Shown: positions 42,810-52,805 of the stretch, in pieces
Layout of the letters: every line of letters starts with the position of its first letter
How positions within the stretch are numbered: the first letter of the stretch is position 1
Source: Takakia lepidozioides
Taxonomy: Eukaryota > Streptophyta > Takakiopsida > Takakiales > Takakiaceae
Direction of reading: 5' to 3'
DNA length: 64,000 nt
Assembly: GCA_030704615.1 (NCBI GenBank)
Contig: CM060731.1
Coordinates: forward strand, 49,786,001-49,850,000
Notes under the pieces: model-generated
Database searches by the model: none
Seen by the model: only the letters and a program-made list of their open reading frames with translations
Told to the model about the DNA's origin: nothing
Translations under genes and position numbers: made by a program

Positions 42810-44421
42810 TTTTCTTGGCATCGACTTCTTCATTAATTGATGAGGTCTGCGGCCGTAGTAAAACAGCAGTGATTTTCACAACATCATCTTCCAGAAGCAC
42901 TTCAGACTGAGCTCCTGTTCCCTTCTTTGAAGAACCTATTGAACTACCGAAGTTGTGGGCATGGACAACGGAAGTGCCTGGCACAAAAGTCCGCATGACA
43001 TCTACAAGATACTTAAGCTCTGATGATCCCCATATATTGACCTGTCAGCATTGAGGTATATCAAGATCTTTGGATCAAGGCAATACAAGGAAACCGAGGC
43101 CAATGACCAGATGCAAACGTCAAAAACTTGGTTATTCTCATATAGGAACCCCTGTATTCTCAACAAACGCGAAGAAGATTGGACGATCCATAACAACAAA
43201 AATAACAAATAAAAGCGAACTCAAACGAACATATTCATGACTCCACAAAATCATAAGGTTGGAGGAGATATCTCGAACACAAAGGTAAATGCCTGAATCA
43301 TCTGCTCAAATACATAAGGTCACAATGAGAAAACACTTACCGCCATGCCAACATCTCCAATGTTTGCCAAGGTTAGCAGGAGACCTACACACAAAAAATA
43401 AAATAAAAAATAAAAATAAATAACAAAGATCAAGGAACCGATGCATGAGATTAGTGCGTGTAACCTAGATACTGTTTGATAAAAAATGTGGCCAAAATGT
43501 AACATAGCGAAATGCATGATGATGACACACACGCATGAAAAGGGCGCCCTCGCTGGCACTTGATGCCGTACTTGCCACGTTCCGTGAGACTAGATAAGAT
43601 ATCAATGTACATACCAGGAAGTCCACCAACAGTTTCAAGTAAGAAAAATGTGATCAATCTGTAGAAAACAAATACGACATATTTATTTGGATTGCTGAAA
43701 GTAAAAGCAAGTAGAGCCATATATAGAATGAGGCAGTTAGATAGACAAGCAATCGGCATTAAACCCTAAACCCTAACACAGAAAATACTTTCAAACCAAA
43801 GTATGGCCGAAGGTAAGAATAAGAAGGATCAACAATAAGAAACCCACGTGCCATCAATTAACAGAAGAAAAGCAAACGCCCACCTTTTCCCGGAGAAAGA
43901 GGAGAAAAGTTGCATGCCTTAGATAACTTGATTTTATGCTCTATGCAAAATTGCTGCAACCCCTGGCAAGTCAATCAGCAGTAAAAATGTCAAAAAGATA
44001 ACTCAACTTCTGCAATGTTCTGTGTTGCAAATTGTCTGTGCAACATTTAAGCACCAAACCAAGCAAACACCAGAAAATTAGTAGCTCATCTCACCTCTCC
44101 AGCATTAAAGATAAAACGGTGTTGATCAAAAAACAAAAGCACGCAAGCTGATGTGTCGCCCGTGTCCATGCCCGTACCAAGAATCTGCAAATCACAAAGT
44201 CCACCACTAGGTATATCAAATTCAATCATCATTCCAGTAGAAAACCGTATACTCAAGTCCTACCTCGATGAAAACAAGTAACACATCTACTAAGGGTTTA
44301 GGGTTTAGGCACAGAATTCACAAATCCGCACTTGCACGAAGCTAATTGTACTACTAGGATTCGCCATTGCACTACGCAGCGACAATTGCTTGGGCCCCGT
44401 AGGCCTCTGTTTCTTCCCCAT
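42810..44421 (-). pseudogene. Truncated tRNase Z (long form) pseudogene with introns
   Basis: Six exon-like blocks on the minus strand: 44,332-44,421 (or further upstream), 44,095-44,184, 43,918-43,962, 43,615-43,658, 43,341-43,384 and 42,810-43,041. They read NPSSTISFVQ, ILGTGMDTGDTSACVLLFFD, GLQQFCIEHKIKLSK, IDHIFLT...ETVGGLPG, LLLTLANIGDVGMA and VNIWGSSELKYLVDVMR, matching the N-terminal third of plant long tRNase Z (ELAC2/TRZ3-TRZ4 type), which trims tRNA 3' ends. The 44-bp fourth block lacks about 11 nt, which breaks the frame. The remaining two thirds, including the catalytic HxHxDH part, are absent. Intron 3 would use a GC donor. Introns show it is a DNA-level copy, not a retrocopy. 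Confidence 0.85.
43757..44310. promoter_or_regulatory. Telo-box motifs (AAACCCTAA)
   Basis: TAAACCCTAAACCCTAAC near 43,759-43,776 and AGGGTTTAGGGTTTAG near 44,293-44,309. In plants such interstitial telomere words occur in promoters and leaders of housekeeping genes. Here they sit inside introns of the tRNase Z fragment, so a regulatory role is only a possibility. Confidence 0.5.
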
Positions 44422-44639
44422 ATCCGCAACAGCTTCCTCTACACGCGGAGCCTTGGTATAATTCCGACGATTAATTCCAGCTTTCGCGCTCGTACTCGAG
44501 CCCCCTTCTCGCACTCCAATCTCCGCCCCTTCTCCTCTCACACCATTCAATACCCGTATGTTTATTATAACCCCGCATCGAACTGTCCAATTAGGAAAAT
44601 AAAAAATAAAAAAAACAGTCCAGCTCTATCAATCACAAC

Positions 44640-45026
44640 CTACACACAGAAACGCTCCAGCAATTCGCACAATTCGCAAACACACAATAGCTCATCATTA
44701 AAAATAGCACGTTGTTCGAGAATAAGTTTGCGCAATTGTGAAAAAAATTCTACGGATGACCACATATTATCAACGGAGGTGGAGATATTGCAATCCGGTA
44801 TAGTTGAAACTTCAATTTGATAATATAATTGATATTCTTTAGACATGTCATATGATTCTATTCCGGTAGAATTGATCACTATTGTCGGAGGCACATTATT
44901 ATCAATATTAACGAATTTATCCATCCATATACTCACGTTATTAGTTTTTGCCAATTCATGTGCTTTCGATTCTAAATCAATCCAATCAGAACCATAATTC
45001 ATATCACATGAAAATTGAATATGCAT
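44640..45026 (-). CDS. Orphan AT-rich open reading frame
   Basis: 128 codons, acidic and Asn/Ile-rich, with segments such as DMNYGSDWIDLESKAHELA and VPPTIVINSTGIESYDMS. No family recognised. The length, together with codon and base composition unlike its neighbours, makes chance less likely than for other frames here, but no start context, intron or homology supports it. It lies just upstream of the tRNase Z fragment on the same strand. It may be an insertion from a foreign or organellar source. Confidence 0.3.
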   Translation of the reverse strand: MHIQFSCDMNYGSDWIDLESKAHELAKTNNVSIWMDKFVNIDNNVPPTIVINSTGIESYDMSKEYQLYYQIEVSTIPDCNISTSVDNMWSSVEFFSQLRKLILEQRAIFNDELLCVCELCELLERFCV

Positions 45027-45930
45027 ATGTCATGTTGAATAATGTTGCTTTTGGGATCCCTCGTTATTCACAAACGTATAAAATAGTAGTAGTTGTTCTC
45101 TAAACTTTCTGAATGAAAGTTGTGCGCCGTGACGTCATGCACCTGCCTGTCCTTGTGGCACCCTAAAATAATACGTCAGTATTTTTTTTAAAAATTGTGC
45201 AGGGTGCCCAATTCAGGGTCCTCCAGCAGCTTTGACCTACCGACGTGGCAGGATATGGGTGGCCTGTACCATGAAAATTCATTTTGCATGTAGATAGGTT
45301 AGAAAATTCATCTATGCATGTAGATAGGTTAGAATGCTTCCAATTTTTTATGGTAGTGAGTTTCCACGCAAGGAACAATATGACAAGAGGAATTCACATT
45401 GTGATGAAAATTCGGACACTTGAGGCAGATTTGGTGTCAATTGTAATGGATGGTCTTTTTGACCCACCTATTTTCCCATACTTGGCAACCCTCATGTGGT
45501 TTTGAAATTTGGTTCTGGAATTTTGGCCCAAGGTGCTCTACATGCCAGGCAATTAGAATCTGGGTATGCTATATCAATGAAAATTCATTTTGCCAGGCCA
45601 ATTGCTTGGTCAAACCCATTTTTCACTCCAAAACTAGAGCACAGTAAACATTTACAGCTTGCATTTTTGTTATAATCTTCGTAATGACACGGTGAAATCA
45701 ACTGAAATTTTTACAGTAGGTTCGTGAAGTACGTAGGATTACTTTCATAGGGTTCACCCCCCTATGTTTCTCAAATGTCATATATGTATAGATAAAACCC
45801 TGCATAGCTTTATAAAAAGACCCAAGTGGGGTGATTGTACAAATGGGTGTAACTCTCCCCAAGAGGAAACAACCAAGCTCGTAGAGCTAGATATATTAAC
45901 ACAAAGAAAGAAATCAAACTATTCTAGTAT
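45027..45930. other. Intergenic stretch, nothing recognised
   Basis: AT-rich; a roughly 28-bp tandem duplication (TGCATGTAGATAGGTTAGAA) occurs at 45,282-45,335. No gene signal. Confidence 0.4.
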
Positions 45931-45933
45931 CAC

Positions 45934-46335
45934 CTACAGCCCGAAGAAGGTCAGACAACAGGAAAGAGGGTGGATCAGAGAGAGTGCGGGGAGGCGAGAT
46001 GAAGCCGCCCTAGCAACCTCCACCCGACGTAAAATAGGTTGAGCCTTTTGCAAAGCAACATAAACTCGTTGTCTAAAGAAAGCTACAAGAACATAGGCGT
46101 ATGGGCTTCCAAGGCTTTTGTTTTCTGCTGCACGGGTGCGAAGGAACTCGTTGAACTGATGATGCAAACAACCAAAGATCTCGACTGCCAAAGGAAGGAA
46201 TGTGTCTGTGGAATGACGTGCCCGATAGTCATGCTCACTTCCCTGCGCAGCTATTGAAGCGGCAACTCCATGTGATGAGGCTGTGCGGGGTAGGAGATCC
46301 GACCTAGTAGGATCAGCGATGACAACGTCCGCCAA
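45934..46335 (-). pseudogene. Probable retroelement C-terminal fragment
   Basis: 133 open codons on minus: VVIADPTRSDLLPRTA, HGVAASIAAQG, then DTFLPLAVEIFGCLHHQFNEFLRTRA. The combination of an IADPTR word and FLPLAVE-x-FGCLH recalls, from memory, the tail of reverse-transcriptase-encoding plant repeats. No RT domain precedes it here. Family assignment is tentative, and it could also be an exon of an unknown gene. Confidence 0.4.
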
Positions 46336-46344
46336 TGTAGGCAG

Positions 46345-46376
46345 TCCGTCCTCGCCAATGTAGGCAGTCCGTCCTG
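46345..46376 (+). repeat. Short tandem duplication (27-bp unit)
   Basis: CGCCAATGTAGGCAGTCCGTCCT occurs twice in immediate succession at about 46,330-46,376. Local duplication only. Confidence 0.8.
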
Positions 46377-48133
46377 TGAGAGAACAAGGTCAACCGTCGT
46401 GTACATGTTCCGTTTTGGAATGGGCCCATCAAAAACGGGCTCGTCCTTTAGGGGTTAAACCTGAGCTTGGGCTCTTGGAACGCGATCAAAGTGTTCAACT
46501 AATGTATGTGTGTGGATGAATGAGGTAGATTGTCTCTAGCATGGTGTGTTTGTGAGGAAGGATCCATGGGAAAGCATCTTAGGTCCTCTGCAGTTGGTTC
46601 TCCTCACCTAGCATGCATGCTTAATTGTTACTTGCCCCTAGAAACAGCTAACACTACTGAGGAACGGAATCACTAGCGGGAGCCGGAATCTGGCTTCACA
46701 TAGCGACAGCTCACAAATGATGACTGAGGACTTGACAGGGAGGCAAAGAAAAGAAAAAGAAAAGAAAAGAAAAGAAAATGAGCAAGGTTCTTCTCTTTAT
46801 CAAAGTCTTTCCTTCAGTTCGACTACTGTGAGGCTTGCATGAACTCGAATTTGGATTGTCTATGATCACAGACAGAAAGGTCTGTATTGTGTATGCGATT
46901 GTAACGTTACTCGCTGGCATAAGATCTCAGACAACAAGGGACTCACGATTCATTTTATCTGAGAATACCATTGGACAACATTATGGGGATGAGTAATTTT
47001 TTTTCAGGTGAGCGTGATCCAAATGCTGCAGCGCTTGTGACTACAAATGAGGTATGGCATTGGAGACACCGATTCTGATTGTTCATTTTCTAGCAGCAGC
47101 TCCTCCGCAGTCTTGGCCTCATTCTACCTGCACTCCCTTCTTCTTCAGGAGGTCTTTTAAGTCGTTTTTTTCCTCGAGTATAGAAGTAATTGTAAAGTGG
47201 TGTCTATGAAGTCTACCTTGCCAGGGCTCAAAGTTTACTGTATAAAATAATATCAGATTTCACAGGTTTAGTCGGGAAATTGTCATTTCAGTTCAACTAA
47301 TTGCTAGGAGGGCTCCTTCTTTGCAGGGTCGTTTCTTTCAAAATGGAATGAGTCTTAGCTTGGAAAAAAGAGGTGCGGTTGAGAACATGGTGAGTGCCTC
47401 TGACCTCCTTTCACCCATAAACTGCTTCTTTCAATCTTAGTGTGGAGACCCCTGCAGTGATTGGAATGGAGAATATTGTCATAGCTCGTATGAAAGAGTA
47501 GGTAATGCTTTTCATCTTCCACAAATAAGCCACCTTTTGACACCCACTTAAGCTTCTGATAGAATCTCTGGCCATAGAATGTGTTAGAACGAGGCCTCAA
47601 CTTTCCATGAGGCTCGTGAAGCTACCCATCTCAGTGAAGTATTGAAGAGCATCTTGATGTCCCTTCCAAATGGGATGTATGCACAGCCTCGGATGTAGAC
47701 CACCCTGGATCATCTTACACTGCAACAGGATCAGACCACTTTTGTGAGTTGCGGTATTCACATTGGAACAGCAATTGATGAATCACTTTCATGGTCTTTT
47801 GAAGCGGATGCTCACCTACCCAAGTCCTACCACTGGGGCTGTCTGGTACCTCTCTGTCTTTGTCTCTCTCGTCTTCTCTTGCTTCCAGTGTCATATTGGG
47901 TTTTGGATCAAAGACCCTCCAGTCGAGCCAATAGTAGGGTGCACCACAGCACACTGCCTGACCTATATATGCGTGAGAAAAAGCCATTGTGAAGGGCTAC
48001 TGTGGGGCTGATTGTCAATAGTCTACCAGAGGGAGGGCGTGGTAGGGACTGCCCAGGCTTCTGGAATCTCAGCACCATGGGTTGTCTGGACAGTGGCGGG
48101 TGACCTTGAGATGGATTACAAGCCTCGTCGTTG
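46377..48133. other. Intergenic stretch, nothing recognised
   Basis: Contains an (AAAAG)n-like tract at 46,745-46,778. Minus-strand frames at 47,355-47,600 and 47,715-47,987 are open but match nothing I know. Confidence 0.35.
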
Positions 48134-48309
48134 TCTGGGGTGTTTGGGGTGTTTGACAAGCTTTCTTGGTCTGCTCAATAGATGGTGGTTCTAGGGCAGA
48201 GGTGATTGGAAGGCTTTTTGGTTTTGCTTTGAGTGGTTGTCTCGGCAGTTTTTGTTCTTCTGAAGTTTTTCTGAACGATTGTGTTTGTTTGTCTAGACTA
48301 CTTGTCTTC

Positions 48310-48444
48310 GGTCAAAGTCTTGCATGCTGCCCTTTGTTGGATATTCGGCCATCAGCTTATCATGGTTCTCCCATCATCGATGGATGTGGTGTTTTAAGCT
48401 GATGGGCTGCTCTTCCAACGACATGCAATGTGCAAATGTTGACC
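48310..48444 (+). ncRNA. Hairpin 1, candidate small-RNA precursor
   Basis: Nested pairing: GGTCAA (48,310) with TTGACC (48,439); TTGCATG (48,320) with CATGCAA; TTTGTTGGA (48,333) with TCCAACGAC (48,415); GCCATCAGCTTA (48,348) with TAAGCTGATGGGC (48,395). The terminal loop is about 35 nt. Length and near-continuous arms suit a plant MIR precursor, with a possible 3' arm product around 48,395-48,415. Whether it is transcribed is unknown; a fold-back transposon is the main alternative. Confidence 0.4.
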
Positions 48445-48662
48445 TTGGCGAGTTTGGATCCTGAACATGATTGATTGCAAGTTGTATCATGTTTGTCTAG
48501 GGTGTTTCGTTGGGGTTTTGACAGGGTTTCTTGATTTGTTGAATGGATGGTGGTTCTAAGGCAGTCGTGCTTACCTGTCTTGTTTTGTTGTCTCGGCGGT
48601 TTTGATTGTTTGGAGTTAATGGTGAATGATGCTGTTTGTTTGTCTAACACTCTGTCTTTTTT

Positions 48663-48798
48663 GGTCAAAGACTTGCAACAACCTGTCATTGGAGAAAGCA
48701 GCGATCAGCCTATCACGCTACACCCATGATTGATGGATGTGGTGTTTTAGACTGACAGGCTACTCCTCCAAAGACAAGCAATGTGCAAATGTTGGACC
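48663..48798 (+). ncRNA. Hairpin 2, candidate small-RNA precursor
   Basis: Second tandem copy. GTCATTGGAG (48,684) pairs with CTCCAAAGAC (48,765) with one mismatch, and GATCAGCCTA (48,702) pairs imperfectly with TAGACTGACAGG (48,748). The outer TTGC/GCAA pairing is kept. It is more diverged than hairpins 1 and 3, but the fold remains. Confidence 0.35.
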
Positions 48799-49038
48799 TT
48801 GGTGAGTGTCTGGATCACAAACATAAACGACTGCAAGCTGCAGGTTTGTCTATAGTGTTTGGCTTGGGGGTTTGGCAGGGTTTTTGAATGTATTGAATGG
48901 ATGGTGGTTCTAGGGTAGTGGTGGTTAGAAGGCTGTTTTGTTTTGTTTTGTTTTGTTGTGACGAGTGGTTGTCTCGCCAGTTTTTGTTGTTTTAAAGTTT
49001 TTGTGAACGATTGTGTTTGTTTGTCTGGACTATTCGTC

Positions 49039-49173
49039 TTTGGTCAAAGACTTGCATGCTCCCCGTCGTTGGAAATGCAGCCATCAGCTTATCACACCCA
49101 TTACTGATGGATATGGTATTTTAAACTGATGACTGCTCCCCCAACGACATGCAACGTGCAAATGTCTACCAAA
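49039..49173 (+). ncRNA. Hairpin 3, candidate small-RNA precursor
   Basis: Third tandem copy. TTTGGT pairs with ACCAAA (49,168), TTGCATG (49,052) with ATGCAA, GTCGTTGG (49,065) perfectly with CCAACGAC (49,141), and CCATCAGCTTA (49,081) with TAAACTGATG (49,122). Arms are as well conserved as in copy 1, although flanking unit sequence has diverged. Confidence 0.4.
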
Positions 49174-49175
49174 AT

Positions 49176-52100
49176 CCAAACAAAGGAGCTCATTCTCAAG
49201 CAAGCTCTCTAATCATGCAAGCCGTCTTTGACATGAACAAGATTTTTGGGAATATATGTGCATAGTGCCAAGAGGAACTGGAGGGTACTTTTCTGTAAGC
49301 TGCTTGTACAATTCATGCGCCAAGAAGTTGAGTTGTACGAGCCCGTGTTATTTTATCAATGGGGGACGAGAAGCCTGCACTCTTTGCACCACTGCTCGTG
49401 TCGGCCTTCCATTGATTGTGAGAAAACCAACTAGGTGTTTCCCAAAACAGGATATCCCCAATGGGCTAATGGGGCAAGCAATCCAGTTCTCCATCTCATG
49501 GGATGCATGCTAGCGTCTCTTTTTACTGGAGGAGGATAAGGGTTACAACCACACTCTTACATGACCATAAAGTGCACTTCTTCCACCAACATGATGGGCC
49601 AGGGACAATGTGGTTCCTGGATGGTGCTGATCCAGTTGAATGTGCGAAGAATTACATTTGTATACAGTCCGTCGGTTTCCCCTGGAGGGTGGGGGAGGCA
49701 TCATGGCCATCAATTGCACGGAGAGTCTCGGGGTCCAACATGGCCAAGGTGGATACCCCATCTTGGTAGGCTATTAGCTTTACATCAGGCCTCTAGCCTC
49801 TAGCCTCATTCCCCTCAAAGAGAAGACAGGGCTCTCTGCGGACACAGGAGCTCAGCTGCCATCCTTCTGGACCACAACACACTTGCCAAGCAATCGCACC
49901 CAGCCGGCCACGATACATCCACTGTTATCTTGACTCTCAGGACCATGTATGCATACACAGTTGAGCACACCCCAGCCCAAAACGTTGGTGCTGCTATCTC
50001 TGGATGCACGGCTCTCCTGTCTCAATGACGCAGCCCCATTGCTGGGGCCACTGCTGCTACCGAACATTGGATGAATTGCATGCATAGTTACCAACATTAC
50101 GCAGACGGAGGACTTCTGGATGCTAGTACTCTCTAATCTGTTCTCTTTCAGAACGGGTTTGTGGTGCCTTCATTTTCCCTCACAAGACTGGATATTACAA
50201 CCAAAGACAATGAATCAAAAGAGAAAACTCTCCTCTTCTTCCTTTATATGGGCCCTTGGTCTCTGTACAACACAATGACGCAGCTGATTGTAGGGTGTTT
50301 TCTGCTAGTCTCTGGACAATAGCATGTAGTATACGCCAATGCAAGCAGTATGAAGAGCAGTAGGGTTTATCAGCCACAAGGAAGACTAAGGCAACAATCA
50401 TGGCATGGGCGGCAAGCGGCAGTAGAAAAAGCAGCAAAGTGCACCGCTAGCCCTTCTGTACCCTGGGGGTGGTCCTTTTTAGCCTCCTCCACATCTGCGC
50501 ATCCTTAAGACTCTCCCGCCCCCAAAGCCAGCCTCCCTTCATTCTTGGAATGCAACCCTGACTTACAGGAATGGCTCACCCACAGAGATTAATTCCGTTG
50601 CAATTGTACCCAATAGGTGTCCTGGAAGACCTCTATCCAGACATTCCGTGGGAACTGGATATTCAGCAGTTGGATTTCTGCCAGAGGGAGAGAAGTCCAT
50701 GTGGTATGTGCCACATGGCGGATTTAGCAATGAAGTGATGGTGCTCAGGAATGCTCTGCTATTTGTAAAATTGTTGAATCGGATGTCAATATTTCCTCTG
50801 CTAAACACGGCTTGGCTTGAGAGTTTCCCCATAATCGGGTGCTGAAGCCGTGCTTGGTTTGGAACCACTTTTCCAATCTCATCATGATTTCCAGGTGTGC
50901 ATTTCGGTTTTTCCCTCATTTGCGATTTTCCTTCATGTTTCCAAGCTCTGCATTTAGCACAGTTTGCTGTGCTAATGAAGCTGAGAGAGGAGGGATGGAA
51001 AGAAATAAAGAAAGATACTGTCTAATGTCTGCATGGACAGAAAACGACAGAAAACCTCGTCAAAGAAAGAAACAGAAAGAAAGAAACTTATGGAGCCCAG
51101 AATGAGAGAAAGAAAGAATTCAATGGAACAAGAGTACAAGCAGAACAAGGAAGAACCATTGAAACAAAGACAGATATAAGGGGAAAAATGAACAACACAA
51201 ATTATTTGGTGAGCTCTGACTGCTCAAGAAACATACTAGCCTGGCTGCAGTGGCAGGGACATTTCAATGGCAGATATGGTCACCTTGTCGGGAATCTGCG
51301 CATCAAAGGTTAAGCCTATTGGTCTTCGATATGTTATTGCTCTCTGGTGTGGGGTGGACGTATCGGCCTCATATGGGGGTCCTATTTGCAATGAGTTGCA
51401 GAGAGTGTCTCTGTTCTCTGTATGAGGTTCTCTTGAAACTTGTGGGAAGTTGCTCAACCCGGTACCCCAATTGGACTGCACATCGACAGTTTGGACTCAC
51501 AGTGGAAAGTCGAAGCTGAAGGATTCGACCAGGCTGCATCAACGGAGCTTGCCTGATAGCTCGCGTGATCATGGGCTTGGTGATGGAGGACCCTTTGGCG
51601 ACTGGCAATCATGGACTTGTAATGACTGGTGAGTCATTACAAGCAGTGGAGATCGATGGATGTTGGTGGCTTGCATGGATGGAGCCATCAAAGACCCTTC
51701 ATGGAGAATTTGAAGGGACACCTTGAATGATTGGAAAATGGAGAAGGTGATGAAAATGGCAAGAAGAAGAAGAGGTAATGTCACCTCTCTTGGGCCAGGT
51801 TCTGCAGCGGGGTCTGCTCCAGTCTTGGCATTTGGTAGCATGTTCACTATGAGCTATAGAGGGGCGCAGACATACATAGATACTAAATCTCCTTCTGGAG
51901 ACAAAGACTGTGATGATCTGCTGCATGGCTGAAATTTCTTCCTTTCAACCAAGATGTCACAGCGGCGGGGAAATAATATGCTAGGTGCGTAATAGGGAAA
52001 CTTTTCTTTTGTGTGCAGCTTAGACTGCTGGATGGGCAATTTAAGAACCACTGTGTAGCAACATTTGGCACCCTGAGGGCAGAGCTAGAGAGATACCACC

Positions 52101-52529
52101 AAGCTCGAAAAGGGTCTAGAGAGATTCTGCCAGTATTTGTGAGACAGACCTTCCATCAAGGAACTGGACGGGAACATTCCTTCAGCAGATGGTGGATGCT
52201 ACCTTGTATCGTGTGTGCTGATACTTGATGGAGGCAACATTTTTTTTCAAGAGACTGCCAGAAAGATTCGAAGTTGGGAATGTAAATTCAGGTCAGGCAA
52301 TGTGTCTGGAGGGCTGGAAGGGTCCAGGGTGCCAGCAACGGGCCATGAACAGAGATCCCAGACCTTCTTCTACATATTCCCAGACATCCTTCTCTATGTA
52401 GAAGAAGTGGTCTGCAGTTGTACATCTCTCGGGTTTGTACGCATGAGTGGATCAATTGGACCTGAGAGTTACGTACTTTTGTCGAGATTGATTCGGGCCT
52501 TTCAGATCTCTTGCAGGAGTCAATTTGCT
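49176..52529. other. Long stretch without an assignable gene
   Basis: Many frames of 60-118 codons are open on both strands. The longest, 50,563-50,919 on minus, and its + counterpart (GFLPEGEKSMWYVPHGGF) are both plausible, but neither matches a family I know. A Cys-rich run at 49,256-49,440 (+) is also unassigned. Dispersed exons of an unknown gene cannot be excluded. Confidence 0.3.
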
Positions 52530-52690
52530 GCATCACTTGTCCAGAACTATTGAGAAAGAATGTGCTTGTCGTAAGCCGTTTGCCCCAGCCTTGTGGCCAT
52601 CGACCCAGCACGCAGTTGGGGCGGGAGGAGAGGGAACACACACAACGTTTTTGAGATGCTCACCGTGATAAATTGATGAGAAAGAGTAAG
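52530..52690 (-). other. Relative of the coding-like segment at the left edge
   Basis: On minus it reads EHLKNVVCVPSPPAPT, then WVDGHKAGANGL, aligning with ETLIDVVSVPSCSAQTG and VYGHKATSYE at 100-265. Nucleotide similarity is roughly 70 percent over about 75 bp. Two dispersed copies imply a gene or repeat family that I cannot name. Confidence 0.3.
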
Positions 52691-52805
52691 AGGGAGGGGC
52701 CCATAGATGCTGTGATGCCCAAGATGCCTTCCATTTGGGCATGTGGATCAGGGATAGGGACACTTTTTGAAGATACTTGAAAAGAATCCTTCTAAGTCTT
52801 TTCAA

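Larger units (their letters stand above)
48134..49175 (+). repeat. Three tandem copies of a roughly 355-bp unit
   Basis: Units begin at about 48,134, 48,495 and 48,847, each with GTCTRGGGTGTTT-like sequence. They share the words ATGGATGGTGGTTCTA, TTGTCTCGGC, GATTGTGTTTGTTTGTCT, TCGGTCAAAG and TGTGCAAATG. Similarity is moderate (roughly 75-85 percent by eye) with indels, so the triplication is not very recent. Each unit contains one long hairpin, described separately. Confidence 0.85.

Noticed and set aside
48360-48689. Protein-coding frames over the tandem hairpin units
   Set aside because: Frames are not kept in phase between the three copies, whereas the inverted-repeat pairing is.
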